A stretch of DNA of 64,000 nt from Hygrophila difformis (GCA_030278955.1 JAOANR010000008.1:42639301-42703300); one strand, 5' to 3'; shown: positions 11,365 to 22,494, numbered from the stretch's first letter. The notes: a model not told the origin generated them from the letters alone. Numbers and translations are program-made.

Positions 11365-11989
11365 CTGAGAATGAACATGAAAATTGTAGAGTCAGCGAAA
11401 AACAATCGCTGAGTAAGTAGACCCTTACTCCCGGAGGAGATCGAGTTGCAGAAATAATTTAAATAACATTTATGGAATAAGGCATGCTTAAACGATGATA
11501 ATTTATACATATATAAAATATTATTCTATATCCCGGGAACAGATAATATAACAATATGCATTACCGAGAAATAATTATCTCAGCCACCGTGATGTGCAGG
11601 TTCCCTGCCGTAGGGCCCAATTCTCACATACACTCAAGGGTGTGGGGGAGGTAAGAAATTTCCTCAAACCCACTGTGAGATAAGGTAATGGCATCGGGCT
11701 GAATAATCCCAATGGTCCCCGTGTGGCTAAAATATACACAACAAACGCGGGAGTTGGGCAGCAGCGACCCACACACAGTCCCACCCCCGTAACAATGGAC
11801 GCTCGAAAATCCACAGGATTTTGAGAATAGTTGCAAGAATTATTAGGCACAGTAAAAATAACATACCAATATTCCAAAAATTAGTGGAGAGCAATAAGCA
11901 TAAATTTAAAATAATAACGTGGAATTATAATTTATGCTTAAGCTCAAAAATAATTTGGGCACGTTTCCAAGGAGTAAAAATCTACTTAC
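11365..11989 (-). other. Intron-like segment in LTR2 of B with paired splice-site clamp
   Basis: Donor-like ACT|GTAAGTAGA starts at 11989 (minus). Its exact complement TCTACTTAC is at 11421-11413, followed by a CAGCGA/TCGCTG hairpin (11411-11393) carrying CTGAC and an acceptor TTCATTCTCAG ending at 11365. It lies about 430 bp downstream of the TATA box. The LTR1 counterpart spans 23119-22495. Confidence 0.55.
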
Positions 11990-12413
11990 AGTTACCGTGG
12001 GCAGGATGGGTACGATACACGCACGGGCAACCAGCAGATAATCTTTTCCAGCTATTTGACTAGCAAAGTTCTAATATTGATTTAGCATGTTACAATAATA
12101 TTTTAGATGAAATAATAACTAAAAAAAATTCTAATCATAAATATATTTTATACTACCTTGGCTCACGATGATAGATAACTAAGTATCTCAATTCTGCTTT
12201 ATTCGGAGGACTGCAGCGGACTAGTTATCTATGAAATTCTTTCTTTTTTTTTGTTTAAAGTGTTTTTTTTTTTCTCTAAAATTTAGGAAGAGAGGAAAGT
12301 ATAAGGTAAGCAGAAAGAATAGAATGTAATAGAAATCGGAAGGGAGAAAACAAATCTGAAGAGTAGAAGAGGAGATGCAAAGTGAAGAATAAAAAAAAAT
12401 GTGGAAGCAGTTA

Positions 12414-12423
12414 TATTTATATA
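12414..12423 (-). promoter_or_regulatory. TATA box in LTR2 of B
   Basis: TATATAAATA on the minus strand is a near-consensus plant TATA box. It is preserved in LTR1 at 23547-23538. Transcription would start roughly 30 bp further on, placing the intron-like segment in the 5' leader. Confidence 0.5.
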
Positions 12424-12659
12424 GGAAGCTGTCGTCATCCCTCACATTGCAACCTCTCAGTATAGCCCCCCAAAATCTGCATTTCTAGTCAAAAATCTCC
12501 CCTAGGCCGCCCAACATCTACTCTCATTTTTCAATCTTTTTGTCTCAGTCTCCAAATTTGTTTCAGTCCACACAAATTTCTCTGCGGCTCCCCCTAAGAT
12601 TTTTCAACCTTCTCTGCGCCTCCACTAAGATTTCAATCTTCTATGTGCCTCCTTCTACG

Positions 12660-13340
12660 ATTTCCTTTTCTAGCGGCGGGCGGCGGCGGATGGAGACAGG
12701 CAGCGGCGGCCCTTCTTTTCCTTTTCTGGCGGCGGGCGGCGGCGGCGGCGGATGGAGACAGGCAGCGGCGGCCCTCCTTCTCCCATCTCTTTCTATTTTT
12801 TTTAATTTTAATTTTGGTGGTTGGTTGTTGTAACTTCGGATGTGTTGGTGGTTTGAAATGGAGAGAATGGTGATGGTGTTGGCGGATCTGTGGTGGTGCT
12901 GGCGATGACCATTTTGGTGGTGGTGGTTGTGGCGGCAGTGGAGGTGGGTGGTGGTGTTAACGAATCCTGTGGTGGTAGGGATGGAGATGAAGGTGGAGAT
13001 GGCGACGGGTGGTGGCCGGAAAGCTGTTGGCCGCGGCGGATGGAGGAGAGGATGGTGGTGCCAAAGGCGAGATGGAGGCGGGATGGTGGCTCCGTGGTGG
13101 TGTCGGAGGTGGTGCTCGTTTTGACCGGAGAAGAGAGGGTGATGGTGGTGGCTGCGTGATGGCGGGAATGGTGGTGGGCGGTGGCGCAAGGTGGTGGCTT
13201 GGAGGAGGACGGAGGCATGGCCGGAAATGGAGGAGGAAGATGGAGAGCTGGTGGCTCCGGTAGTCGGCCGGCGGCGGCGCCGGCGATGACGGCGCCGGAG
13301 GGGCGGCGGCCGCTGTGCATTAGGACTAGGGTTAGGGTTT
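12660..13340 (-). repeat. GC-rich, triplet-biased stretch with telomere-like motif in U3 of B
   Basis: This is a GC-rich island in an AT-rich LTR, dominated on the plus strand by GGT, GGC and GAT triplets. AAACCCTAACCCTAG (minus, 13340-13326), a plant telo-box-like motif, precedes an ATG (13320) that opens a Pro/Thr/His-rich frame of about 170 codons, also open in LTR1 (telo-box at 24420-24406). The solo LTR H of a related family lacks this block. The protein is low complexity and I do not call it a gene. Confidence 0.55.
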
Positions 13341-13926
13341 GTGTAATGGGTTGGACTTTTGCTTGGGTTGGACTAAAATGGATTGGGCTCAAAATTTTTA
13401 TTATTTTTGCTTATTGGATTATTCACTTAACTGGCCCAATTTTATCCCTAACTGTGAATTTAATCTAAACTATGGACTTAATACTTTCTTAACACTTAAA
13501 ATTTAAAATAAATAGATTTAATGGAATTAATTTTATTTATTAACTTGACACCAATAGTCAAATAATTTAAAGACTCCGAATCCTCTAATTGGGTATAATT
13601 GGTACTTAAGTAGTACTTAAGTAGTTTGGACAAAATATAATTTTTCAACACTTGAATGGATTATTTTTGTTAATTCAATGATACGGGCTTAAATTTATAA
13701 TTTAATTAATGTTTAATAATATTAAACCCGATATTTATAAATTAATGGTTCTAACCAACTTGTTCTAATTAACTATGTAGAAGACAAATTAAATAATCAT
13801 CTTCCAATGTTTTTTTTACAGAAGTTATATTATTATTATTTTTTTTGAAATAGTTAAAAATTAAAATTGATTATTTATTAATTAAAATTTATTATTTTTT
13901 TTATTTAAGTTTTATGGAGTATTATA

Positions 13927-13964
13927 GTCTACCCTCCTTAAAATAAGGCTTCGTCCTCGAAGCC
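13927..13964 (-). other. Polypurine tract and adjoining hairpin of element B
   Basis: On the minus strand the hairpin GGCTTCG-AGGA-CGAAGCC (13964-13947) precedes the polypurine tract AAGGAGGGTAGAC (13939-13927), which abuts LTR2. Compared with element A (AACTTCG/CGAAGTT), two stem pairs have changed on both sides and pairing is kept. Confidence 0.8.
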
Positions 13965-14045
13965 ACATAATATTGTCATTTAAAAATTTTGTATTATAAT
14001 AAGTAGTTCAATACACTAATGTATCTTCTTACATAGTACACCAAA

Positions 14046-15323
14046 TTATTCTTGGTCTCTAATCTCGTCGAACAATTCGGGGTATTTTTCCTTTATGTCA
14101 GCTTCTACCTCCCAAGTTGCATCTCTCTCGTCATGCCTTGACCACTGCACCTTTACCATCCGGATCGATTTTCGCCTAGTGGTTCGTTCCTTTGAATCCA
14201 AGATTCGCACGGGACGCTCTTCATATGTTAAGTTCTCATCCAATTCGATTATCTCGGGTATCAATTCCCTCCTTGGGTCCTGATGATATTCCTTAAGTTG
14301 AGATATGTGAAACACGTTATGAACTCTGGATAATTCTTCTGGTAGGGCCAATCTATAGGCCAATGGTCCAACTCTAGCAGTGATTTCAAAAGGTCCAATA
14401 TATCTTGGACTCAATTTTCCGCGCTTGCCAAATCTCATTACGCCCTTCATAGGAGATACCTTAAGAAGGATCTTATCTCCTACCTTATATTCGCCAATTC
14501 TTCTATGCTTGTCAGCATACATTTTCTGTCTATCTTGTGCCACTTTAATTCGTTGTTGGACCTTTTCGACTATTTTTCTTGACTCTTCAATCATCTGAGG
14601 TCCAACTTGGATTGGATCGTTCTTCTCGAACCAACATAGAGGGCTGCGACACTTTCTCCCGTACATAGCTTCAAACGGTGCCATTCCAATGCTCGCGTGA
14701 TAACTATTGTTGTATGAGAACTCTATCAGTGCCAAGTGTTTTTCCCAGCTACCTCCAAACTCCAAGACACATGATCTCAACATGTCCTCAAGTGTTTGAA
14801 TAGTTCTCTCAGTTTGTCCATCAGTAGTCGGGTGAAAAGCCGTACTTAAGTTAAGCTTTGTGCCAAGTGCCTCTTGAAGCTTCGTCCAGAAATTTGAAGT
14901 AAATCTCCCATCACGGTCTGACACTATGTCCTGCGGAACTCCATGTCTCCTTACCACATTCTCCACATAGGCCTTTGCTAACTGTTCCATACTCCATTTT
15001 TCTCGCATGGGTATGAAAATAGCAGCCTTGGTTAATCTGTCGACGATAACCCAAATTTTATCATATCCTGATGGCATCCTCGGCAATCTTGAGACAAAGT
15101 CCATCGAGATACTATCCCATTTCCAGGTTGGGATCTCCAACGGTTTAACCAATCCGATGGGTTTCTTCCTCTCCGATTTAACCTTCTGATAGATAGGACA
15201 TTGCTCAACAAAATCTGCTACTTCCTTTTTCATTCGAGGCCACAAAAAATGTTCCTTTAGATCCTTGTACAACTTATCTCCTCCCGGATGAACTGAATAT
15301 GGCGTCTCGTGTCCTTCTTCCAA
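14046..15323 (-). CDS. Element B integrase with chromodomain-like C-terminus
   Basis: 425 codons on the minus strand, opening in the integrase zinc finger ([15 protein letters not shown]). The DDE core residues are present ([32 protein letters not shown]), followed by the GPY/F-type module (SPRYIGPFEIT) and a chromodomain-like end (VKVQWSRHDERDATWE). The zinc finger reads CPIYQK where element A has CLTCQK, so the fourth zinc ligand is lost (Cys to Tyr). The frame upstream is broken, so this is the 3' end of pol rather than a complete gene. It belongs to the gag-RT at 18893-21491, from which it is separated by LTR C. Confidence 0.88.
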   Translation of the reverse strand: MEEGHETPYSVHPGGDKLYKDLKEHFLWPRMKKEVADFVEQCPIYQKVKSERKKPIGLVKPLEIPTWKWDSISMDFVSRLPRMPSGYDKIWVIVDRLTKAAIFIPMREKWSMEQLAKAYVENVVRRHGVPQDIVSDRDGRFTSNFWTKLQEALGTKLNLSTAFHPTTDGQTERTIQTLEDMLRSCVLEFGGSWEKHLALIEFSYNNSYHASIGMAPFEAMYGRKCRSPLCWFEKNDPIQVGPQMIEESRKIVEKVQQRIKVAQDRQKMYADKHRRIGEYKVGDKILLKVSPMKGVMRFGKRGKLSPRYIGPFEITARVGPLAYRLALPEELSRVHNVFHISQLKEYHQDPRRELIPEIIELDENLTYEERPVRILDSKERTTRRKSIRMVKVQWSRHDERDATWEVEADIKEKYPELFDEIRDQE

Positions 15324-16028
15324 AATTTTTCTTTTTAACTCGGCACATGCTTGTGGTATGCACCAACGTCCCCGAAATTTGATACATCCATCTGCTTCAA
15401 TTTGGAAGTCTGATGCCTTTCCCTGTTAAATCTTGGCCTGGCTCGAATTTCCTCAAAGAAATCTGGCCGAATAGTAACCGTGCTAAACAATCTTGTTGGT
15501 GTCCCTTCATACACCAACTCGATCCCAAATTTGGCTATCTCCTTATACAACTCCAGTGGAATGACCTTCATACTTGTCATATGCGTAGCTCTGCGGCTAA
15601 GTGCGTCCGCTACGACATTTGCTTTACCCTCATGGTACATAATGTCCAGATCATAGTCTTTAATCAATTCCAACCATCTTCTTTGTCGCATATTTAACTC
15701 CTTCTGAGTAAAAATATACTTTAGACTCTTATGATCGGTGTAGATCTTGCATTTCCGTCCATATAGGTAATGTCTCCATATTTTCAGTGCAAACACGACC
15801 GCTGCTAACTCTAGGTCATGTGTCGGATAATTTTCTTCGTGAGGTCTCAACTGTCGGGATGCGTAAGCTATTACTTTCCCAAGCTGCATCAGGACACACC
15901 CTAATCCGTTTTTTGGATGCATCACTGTATACTTCAAAATCATCTGTGTCCGTAGGAAGCGTTAGGACAGGAGCTGTGGTTAGCCTCTTTTTCAATGTCT
16001 CAAATGCAGCGTTGCACTCCGGAGTCGA
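15324..16028 (-). pseudogene. Element B RNase H, broken
   Basis: Minus strand, starting right at the LTR C insertion (TPECNAAFETLKKRL). The first stretch ([11 protein letters not shown]) runs into a one-base insertion in an A-run (15914-15909), after which RNase H continues in another frame ([44 protein letters not shown]). Near 15420-15445 a further frameshift and a TAA separate it from the integrase. The GTCGA at 16024-16028 is the left target-site copy of C. The domain is clearly recognisable but cannot be translated as one protein. Confidence 0.85.
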
Positions 16029-16154
16029 TGTGATACCCCGCAGAGAGTTGTCACGCATGAAGGTAAAAATTGAGGCAGCCTAAATATTTCGCCTAAATAT
16101 TTCCATGCGTGCCAATTACTTGTTTACATTGGTTTTCTCTTTCCGAGTGCGACC

Positions 16155-16193
16155 CAACTTCGAGGACGAAGTTGAATTCTAAGGAGGGTAGAC
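16155..16193 (+). other. Internalised hairpin and polypurine tract in LTR C
   Basis: A perfect CAACTTCG-AGGA-CGAAGTTG hairpin followed by AAGGAGGGTAGAC and then TGTAATACCCG. In A and B this module marks the end of the internal region, but here it lies inside a TSD-flanked LTR, 165 bp from its start. Confidence 0.75.
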
Positions 16194-16252
16194 TGTAATA
16201 CCCGAGAAATTACCCGAAAGAATTCCATTTAGCAAAATCCATTTCACTTAGG

Positions 16253-16253
16253 A

Positions 16254-16339
<86 letters not shown>
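16253..16339 (+). repeat. TTA microsatellite
   Basis: An uninterrupted run of about 29 TTA units inside LTR C, near its second (inner) start. It is likely length-variable between individuals. Confidence 0.95.
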
Positions 16340-17111
16340 CAGTGATTAGATACTAGATATTAGAGATATAGCAATACATTTCAACGAAATTAGTATAGTA
16401 CGTGTGTCTACAAGCAATTATTTATGGAATTAAGTAGTGGTATACGGGAACCATGATTAAAGGAATGGATTGGTATAATGTACAACAATATGAGAAACTG
16501 GATAAAGATATCAAGGTATATCCAGTCATGTATTTATCCCCCATCATTGTGTAGACGTTTCCAGTCAAGAAATTATATCACATCATTGCATGATTTAATT
16601 CTTTGCTATGAAGGCTGCCTACGTCTCTCCATCCTCCGTTTTGAATTCTGGTCGTGGGGGAATTGTTAAGCCTAATTGGAATGTATTATGAAGGCATTTA
16701 GTGGACCATTTACACTCATTAATTCCATAGGAACAGCCATCTGTCCCTTGCCCCATCTCTGCACAATTCTATAAACCCAACTACTCATTCATCTCCCCAT
16801 CACTTTTTCCAGATTTCAGAAAAACATAGAGGGTTTGGTGAGAGTGAGTTGCTGTGTATCCTGCCACACGGTTTAAGTACTAAGTTCCCCATCTTCGAAC
16901 ACTAAAGTGGTAAGTAATCATCCTCCCTCACTCCCTTCTCGTCCAAAAACTCAAAATCTATGGTTATGAGACTGATCTTCGTAGTAGAAATTGATCATAC
17001 ATCTGTTCGTCAAGATTCCCGCAGATTCGAAGGAGTTCGTGGAGAGTGTGCCTAGATTCCTCCGTCCGTAGAAGCCAAATCTGCAATCCGTCAATCCTAA
17101 CTATTCATAGA

Positions 17112-18549
17112 GTAAGTTAACATTCTATACGTCGAATTTTAGTGGTTTTGGATGGATAGAAGTCGAGTTATAAGTCGCTCTACGTACCCTCGAAATTCTG
17201 TCATCATAGGATTCATCATGACTAGTTCTGTTCCTCAGTAATTTCGATCTTGATTCCTTCATTTTAGCAAAAAACTTGTCTAAATGAAAATTGTTCCTTA
17301 CATTTCAATGTTGATGCCTGTAAAATTTCACGCATTTTGGAATCCATTTACTTGCCCAAATTCGATCTGGTTTTCTGCTAAAACCTGCTGTCAGTTTCGA
17401 TTTTGATGAATCCGATTTTTGTTGTGCATTTTAGATCATCCTATGATTAATATTTGTGGTCGATGTCTTCATGAGATTTGTTCCATATTGTGTCTAGAAT
17501 GTCCCCGTCAATTTTTATGATTTTAGGAACTCTCTCGAAAAAGTTATGAATTTTTAATCACACTGTGGTCGAAGTCACTGAAGCTTTTAAAATCCTTAAA
17601 TCAGGGTTTTCTGAGATCGGTTTATTTCGCCTATTTAGAGTCCGAATTTGAAGATGGCTATTTCTATTAAAAATGTTCATTTTGATGTTCTCTAGCTTCT
17701 GTGAATTTTTCATAATTTTTAAAAATCGTCTACCAAGTTTCCAAAAGCGAAAATGATTTCTGCTCGTTTAAGAAATCCTGTTCCAGTAAACAGTTTTTAT
17801 GATCGGTAGAAATATGGATTTTTGATACTCTTCCCGACTAAATTTCGAAATATACAAAACTACAAAGTTGTTCGTTTATGTGTTGTATATATTCTTACCA
17901 AGTTTCGTAACCTTCGGGGACAGTATGAATTTTTAAACGCATTTGGCGTAAACTGTGACAGAAATTGCCTATGTGGGGAAAATTTGGTTTTTACGGCATT
18001 TTTATGGAATTTTGTCGCAATCGTGTATCTTGGTAAACTGTAAATTTTGAAACTTTGTGATATATGATCGAGTGGGATGCTTGTTATTTCTTGAGGGTAT
18101 GTGCACTTGGCGTGTTATGTCGCCCCCTCTTGTAGCCAAAACGGCATTTATTTATTGTGATGTATGAGTCTATACTCCTAGATGTATCCGTATGGGTTAT
18201 CTAGGGCTCCGGAGTGTGTCTGTATAGGGTCCGCTGCATGCACTTACCTCGTGGGTACGAGTCCCAGAGGTTGATCCCAAGGGTTCGTCCCTAGGATATG
18301 TTTGAGTCCTTGTGGGTATAAAGTCCCAAAGGTATGTTAATGGGGTGTCCTCGATCATATTGAGCAACGGTAAAAGATTTATTTTTTTGGCGTATGCGAG
18401 ATTTTAAATAATTTTATTCATGATGTAAATTACCTTCTTTAATTAAATATATATATAATCTTACTAAGATTTCCAAACTTGTTGTGTGGTTTGTTAACTT
18501 ACACAGTACCGTTTGTACTGATTTGTTGTTATCCCTATTTTTCTTTCAG
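17112..18549 (+). other. Intron-like segment in LTR C with paired splice-site clamp
   Basis: Donor-like GTAAGTTAAC (17112-17121) is fully complementary to GTTAACTTAC (18493-18502). A CAGTA/TACTG hairpin (18504-18520) with CTGAT and a TTTTTCTTTCAG acceptor (ending 18549) follow. An upstream donor-like GTGGTAAGTAAT is near 16909. Four ~187-bp repeat units (about 17310-17900) lie within. Confidence 0.55.
18247..18332 (+). repeat. GGG-loop-CCC hairpins in LTR C
   Basis: Two hairpins share an inner GGG/CCC stem and a 7-8 nt loop with different outer stems: CCTC/GAGG (18247-18270) and CCTT/AAGG (18308-18332). They are duplicated at 7117-7140 and 7178-7202. They resemble the larger arrays in D and E. 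Confidence 0.55.
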
Positions 18550-18892
18550 ATTTCAAAGAGTAAGCATTCACATGGAGGGATGGGATTTTCTCCCTAAAGA
18601 CTTGTCGCATTTTATTCTATTTAAATTTTGCACTGAACTTTGGAACTTTGGACTATGGTTTTGGCCGCGTGTTTTGGCCCTGTTTAGCTTCCGCACTATT
18701 ATATTCTACGCATGGTAGGCTTAACTCTGTTTTAAATTTCGGGCACTATTTGAATGGTTTTTAAATATTTTTAAAGTATTGGTACAACTTTAGCCTTAGC
18801 ATCTTCTTAAATAAGCTTGATTTGGTCGTGTCTTATTTAGATAGGTGTGGCGGTAGCATCCCGGCCTGGGTGACCAAAACCGGGGTGTTACA

Positions 18893-19041
18893 GTCCATAT
18901 CACCTTAGTTCCCTTCTTTAGATTCTGCGTCAACGGTCTATCAATCTTAGAGAAGTCTTTCACAAACCGTCTGTAGTATCCTGCTAAAACAAGGAAGCTT
19001 CTTATCTCGGTCTGTGATGTCGGAATAGGCCATTCAGCCAC
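18893..19041 (-). pseudogene. Element B pol after the frameshift, copy 1 (end of RT)
   Basis: The counterpart of 7763-7911: about 50 codons ([29 protein letters not shown]) after the shared frameshift. They end at the LTR C insertion, beyond which RNase H resumes at 16028. Joining the two sides across C and one copy of the target site restores the expected WTPEC order, which shows that gag-RT and RNase H-integrase are one element. Confidence 0.85.
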
Positions 19042-21491
19042 TGTGGATACCTTGGCAGGGGGTCAATAGAAATTCCTTCAGCTGATACAGTGTGTCCAAG
19101 AAAGGACACCTTGTTCAGCCAGAATTCACACTTTGAAAATTTCGTGTACAACTGGTGATCCCTTAGTATTGTCAAAACCTTGCGTAAGTGTTCTTCGTGC
19201 TCGTGCTCCCCCTTGGAGTAGATTAGAATATTATCGATGAACACTACTACGCAGGTATCTAATAGTGCTCGGAACACGTCATTCATCAGACTCATAAATA
19301 CCGCTGGAGCATTCGTTAACCCGAAGGACATTACGGTAAATTCATAATGCCCATATCTAGTTCGGAAACCCGTCTTCGGAATATCCTCCTCAGCTACCCT
19401 CAGCTGATGATATCCCGATCTCAGATCAATTTTCGAAAATATCTTTGCTCCCTTCAATTGATCAAACAGATCATCGATCCTTGGGAGAGGATATTTGTTT
19501 TTGATAGTCACCTGATTTAGTCCGCGGTAGTCTATACAGAGTCGCATACTACCATCCTTCTTGCGAACGAATAACACTGGAGCTCCCCATGGTGACGTAC
19601 TTGGTCTGATGTAACCGTTATCAAGTAATTCCTTCAGTTGCTCCTTCAATTCCTTGCTCTCTGCAGGTGCCATTCGGTATGGGGCTTTAGACACAGGCTG
19701 CGTTCCTGGAGCCAAATCGATGGTGAATTCTACCCCTCTGTGTGGTGGCATCCCCGGGATTTCATCTGGGAACACATCCGGAAAATCACGAACGACCGGG
19801 ATTTGTTCCAGAACAATTCCCTCTCCCTTCTTGTTCTCTACGTGGCAAAGATAAATCGGGTAGCCTTTATTTGCTAGCTTCGTTATCTTAAGAACCGTAA
19901 CGATCTTTATCATTGGCTTTGATGGCTCCGCACAAATAGAAAATCTTTTCTTATTGTGACCATACACCGTCACCTTCTGTTGAGCGCTGTTTGTAGTAGC
20001 CTTGTGTCGTGTTAACCAATCCATTCCCAAAATAATGTCAAAGTCTTGCAAGTCAAACTTAATCAAGTTTGCTGCAAACTCAACCCCATAAATAAGAATT
20101 GGAACGTCCATGTACCTCTGAGAACAGTTTACCACTGTCCCATTAGGTAAAGAAACACCTAAGTTCACTGCACTAGGGGCTCTAAATCCTAGTTGTTCTG
20201 CTTTCTTACTCGCTATAAAGGAATACGATGCTCCAGAATCAAATAAAACATATGTCGGGAAGCCTCTAACTGTGAACGTACCAGCTATGACGTCGTCAGC
20301 TTCATGGAGATCGGCTCGGTTAACCACGTTCAGTCGTCCTTGATTGTTCCGAGCAGTTTGTGGTGGGTTCCTCTGACTATGAACTTGGTTTGGCTGTGGG
20401 TTCCTCGGCTTCCCATTCAAGCACTCCTCTGTCCGGAAGCGCTGGTCCTTGTTGAGATCCTCCCGCAATTGGTTAACGTCCCAACGGATGCCACAATCAT
20501 TGACCATATGGCCATTAAGGCCACACCTGAAACAATCCCCAAATCGCGGGCAAGCTTGCATCCAATGCCGCTTGTTGCATTTAGGGCAAGGTGTTGGAAT
20601 AGGAGGGCGATTGTTGTTCCTCGGATTGGGGCCATTGAAGTTCCGGCGTGGGCCATTGTTCCCTCTGTCTTGTTTCTTCTCAAAGCACCCATTCTTACGA
20701 GCAGTAGGGGATTGTCCGACATGTTCTTCTCTTCGCTTTGGTTGTCGAACCCTCTCAACTATCATGGCTCGGTCATACAGCTTCTGGAGGCTGAAGAACT
20801 GTTTTCCTCCCAATCCTTCTCGGATTTCTCGGTTCAGGCCAAGCTCGAACTTCTGAGCCTGGGCATGATCGGTATTCACTAGTCCTGGGGCGAAGTGGAG
20901 TAGCTCATTAAATTTTTCATAGTAGTCATGGACGGAGAGGTTGCCTTGCCTCAGAGTGACAAACTCCTCGTATTTAGCGTTCTTCACGCTAGTGGAGTAA
21001 AACCTTGCTCGTAGGGTCTCCTGAAATTCCGGCCAACTGATGTTCTGATCCTCCTGGTTCCGCCACCAGGTATTTGCCTTGCCATTCAGGAAAAACGTGG
21101 CCACTTCTACCATTCTATCCTCTGGGCATTGTACTGCCTTCAGCAACTTATCGAACGTTTCAATCCAACCTTCCAATTTAGCTGGGTCCTCATGCCCGGA
21201 GTATCTGGGTGGCTGATATTTATGTATAGCCCCAATGTAGTCCGAGGATTCTCCTTCTTGTTCTTCTTCTCGTGTCAATTGTCGTTCCACAGCGGCACCG
21301 ATAGTAAGTATCAACTGCTCCAATCGAGCTTGCCGACCCTCCATAGGGTCTTGCTTATTTTCCACAGGGTTTTGTCTTCCTTCCATGGGATTTTGCCTTC
21401 CTTCCATAGGGTTAGGCGTAACTGGTGGGTTTATCGGGTATTTCCTTGGGCGTCCACGTGGAGGCATCTGAAAAACCATAAATAATCCCAA
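19002..21491 (-). CDS. Element B Gag-protease-reverse transcriptase, copy 1
   Basis: An 829-codon frame nearly identical to the one at 7872-10361. Gag has heptad repeats at its N-terminus, a capsid-like core and two zinc knuckles ([14 protein letters not shown] is the canonical one). Retropepsin shows FDSGASYSF and GMDWLTRHK, followed by RT fingers and palm up to FIDN, where the second catalytic Asp is Asn (AAT at 19232-19230). It has Met in HWMQAC and Leu in IILGMDWL where copy 2 has Ile and Phe. The Leu form matches element A and is probably ancestral. With the RNase H and integrase beyond LTR C it makes up the only nearly complete B coding region. Confidence 0.92.
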   Translation of the reverse strand: MGLFMVFQMPPRGRPRKYPINPPVTPNPMEGRQNPMEGRQNPVENKQDPMEGRQARLEQLILTIGAAVERQLTREEEQEGESSDYIGAIHKYQPPRYSGHEDPAKLEGWIETFDKLLKAVQCPEDRMVEVATFFLNGKANTWWRNQEDQNISWPEFQETLRARFYSTSVKNAKYEEFVTLRQGNLSVHDYYEKFNELLHFAPGLVNTDHAQAQKFELGLNREIREGLGGKQFFSLQKLYDRAMIVERVRQPKRREEHVGQSPTARKNGCFEKKQDRGNNGPRRNFNGPNPRNNNRPPIPTPCPKCNKRHWMQACPRFGDCFRCGLNGHMVNDCGIRWDVNQLREDLNKDQRFRTEECLNGKPRNPQPNQVHSQRNPPQTARNNQGRLNVVNRADLHEADDVIAGTFTVRGFPTYVLFDSGASYSFIASKKAEQLGFRAPSAVNLGVSLPNGTVVNCSQRYMDVPILIYGVEFAANLIKFDLQDFDIILGMDWLTRHKATTNSAQQKVTVYGHNKKRFSICAEPSKPMIKIVTVLKITKLANKGYPIYLCHVENKKGEGIVLEQIPVVRDFPDVFPDEIPGMPPHRGVEFTIDLAPGTQPVSKAPYRMAPAESKELKEQLKELLDNGYIRPSTSPWGAPVLFVRKKDGSMRLCIDYRGLNQVTIKNKYPLPRIDDLFDQLKGAKIFSKIDLRSGYHQLRVAEEDIPKTGFRTRYGHYEFTVMSFGLTNAPAVFMSLMNDVFRALLDTCVVVFIDNILIYSKGEHEHEEHLRKVLTILRDHQLYTKFSKCEFWLNKVSFLGHTVSAEGISIDPLPRYPQWLNGLFRHHRPR

Positions 21492-21895
21492 CGATATAGG
21501 AAAATAGATTATAGATACTCAATTGTAGTGCATCTTGGTCCTAAATAAAGAATTATGTCCAGACAAATAGATACTAAGAAAAGACTGATGACCAAAGGCA
21601 ACATCACTTGTTTGTTGAGGGGAAACGACCAAGTCCCCCACTTTTCTCAAGTTTAACCTCTAATAAAAAATATACTCATAAAAATTATTTCTGCTCGTGC
21701 CTATATGCATATGTGTGTGTTCCTATCCCCAAAATAGTTTTAAAAATACTTGGCAAATTTTCAAAAAAAACATTTCCTTGCAAAAATTCAATAATTTAAA
21801 TGCTTTACATAGAAAACATAAAAAATATTTTTCTTGTGCCAAAATTTTAATTTTAAATGCATATTTTGATAGAGCAGAGGCTTTGTGCACAAAAT
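21492..21895 (-). other. Leader of element B, copy 1
   Basis: Non-coding leader between LTR1 and gag, with one difference noticed from copy 2 (near 21552). It begins ATTTTGTGCACAAAGCC on the minus strand with no recognisable tRNA-complementary primer site. Confidence 0.7.
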
Positions 21896-22494
21896 TGTAA
21901 CACCCCCATTTTCCCTAAAAGAACAGCGGAAGCAAAGTGCGAGAAGAATGGGCCGATATTACCGCCACGTATTTCAGGCCGTCCGAAATACGCTAAGGCT
22001 AGCAGGCATACTTGCATAAAATTAGAGTCTAATGTACTTACTAACCACTTTCCGGATATGCTATAATGTTCGCAAAAGCTTATAATAATGTAGCAAGTAT
22101 AAAATGAAATTAATAAATTTGTTTGGTTTACATAACCCAAACGGATGAACACATTTCTCGAATGCGCGCAACGATAATATTGGAATAAATCCATGGAAAT
22201 TTTATTTAAAAAGAGACACTCTTATTATTAAAAAAGAAAATAGTTCATTACACACACATGTATAGATTTAATCGTTCATCACACACTAAAATACGAGGCG
22301 TTTAAATTACAAGAACAGTGGAAACTCTAAATATACGTCATCGATTTATTAACACACATATGCCAAGTTATTTTACTCCGTTAAGGAGAATTAAAATATT
22401 ATACATAACTTGCACTTAAATTTAGAATATTCAGAATAAACCCAAACCGTGCTCGATGCGTGAAATGTTTACTGATCTTCACAAATATCAAAAC

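Larger units (their letters stand above)
10766..13926 (-). repeat. LTR2 of element B
   Basis: A 3,161-bp LTR, minus strand, starting TATAATACTCC at 13926 and ending GGGTGTGTTACA at 10766. The polypurine tract at 13939-13927 abuts its start, so it serves as 3' LTR of internal 1 and, in the array, as 5' LTR of internal 2. Both LTRs of B start TATAAT, so TA...CA ends look original. It has a TATA box (12423-12414), an intron-like segment (11989-11365), a telomere-like motif (13340-13326) and a GC-rich stretch (about 12660-13320). Confidence 0.85.
16029..18892 (+). mobile_element. Solo LTR C inserted in element B pol
   Basis: 2,864 bp starting TGTGATACCCCG and ending CGGGGTGTTACA, flanked by GTCGA (16024-16028) and GTCCA (18893-18897), a 5-bp target duplication with one mismatch. 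It splits the pol of B within the codons for VIW-TPEC. The first 165 bp form a head ending in a hairpin (16155-16174) and polypurine tract (16181-16193), after which a second LTR-like start, TGTAATACCCG (16194), follows. C also has a TTA microsatellite, a TATA-like CTATAAACC (16769-16777), ~190-bp repeats and the intron-like segment. No coding region is present. It is a solo LTR or a deletion derivative. Confidence 0.82.

Noticed and set aside
12641..13189. 182-codon His/Pro-rich open frame on the minus strand (and 23871-24512)
   Set aside because: It is low complexity, caused by (GGT/GGC)n-like sequence. Several frames are open at once and the frame is not shared exactly by the two LTR copies. 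Listed only as a GC-rich block.
16029..16193. Head of C as a remnant of a different element rather than part of the LTR
   Set aside because: The 5-bp target duplication (GTCGA/GTCCA) encloses the head together with the rest, and D, E and G show the same head-PPT arrangement, in E within both LTRs.
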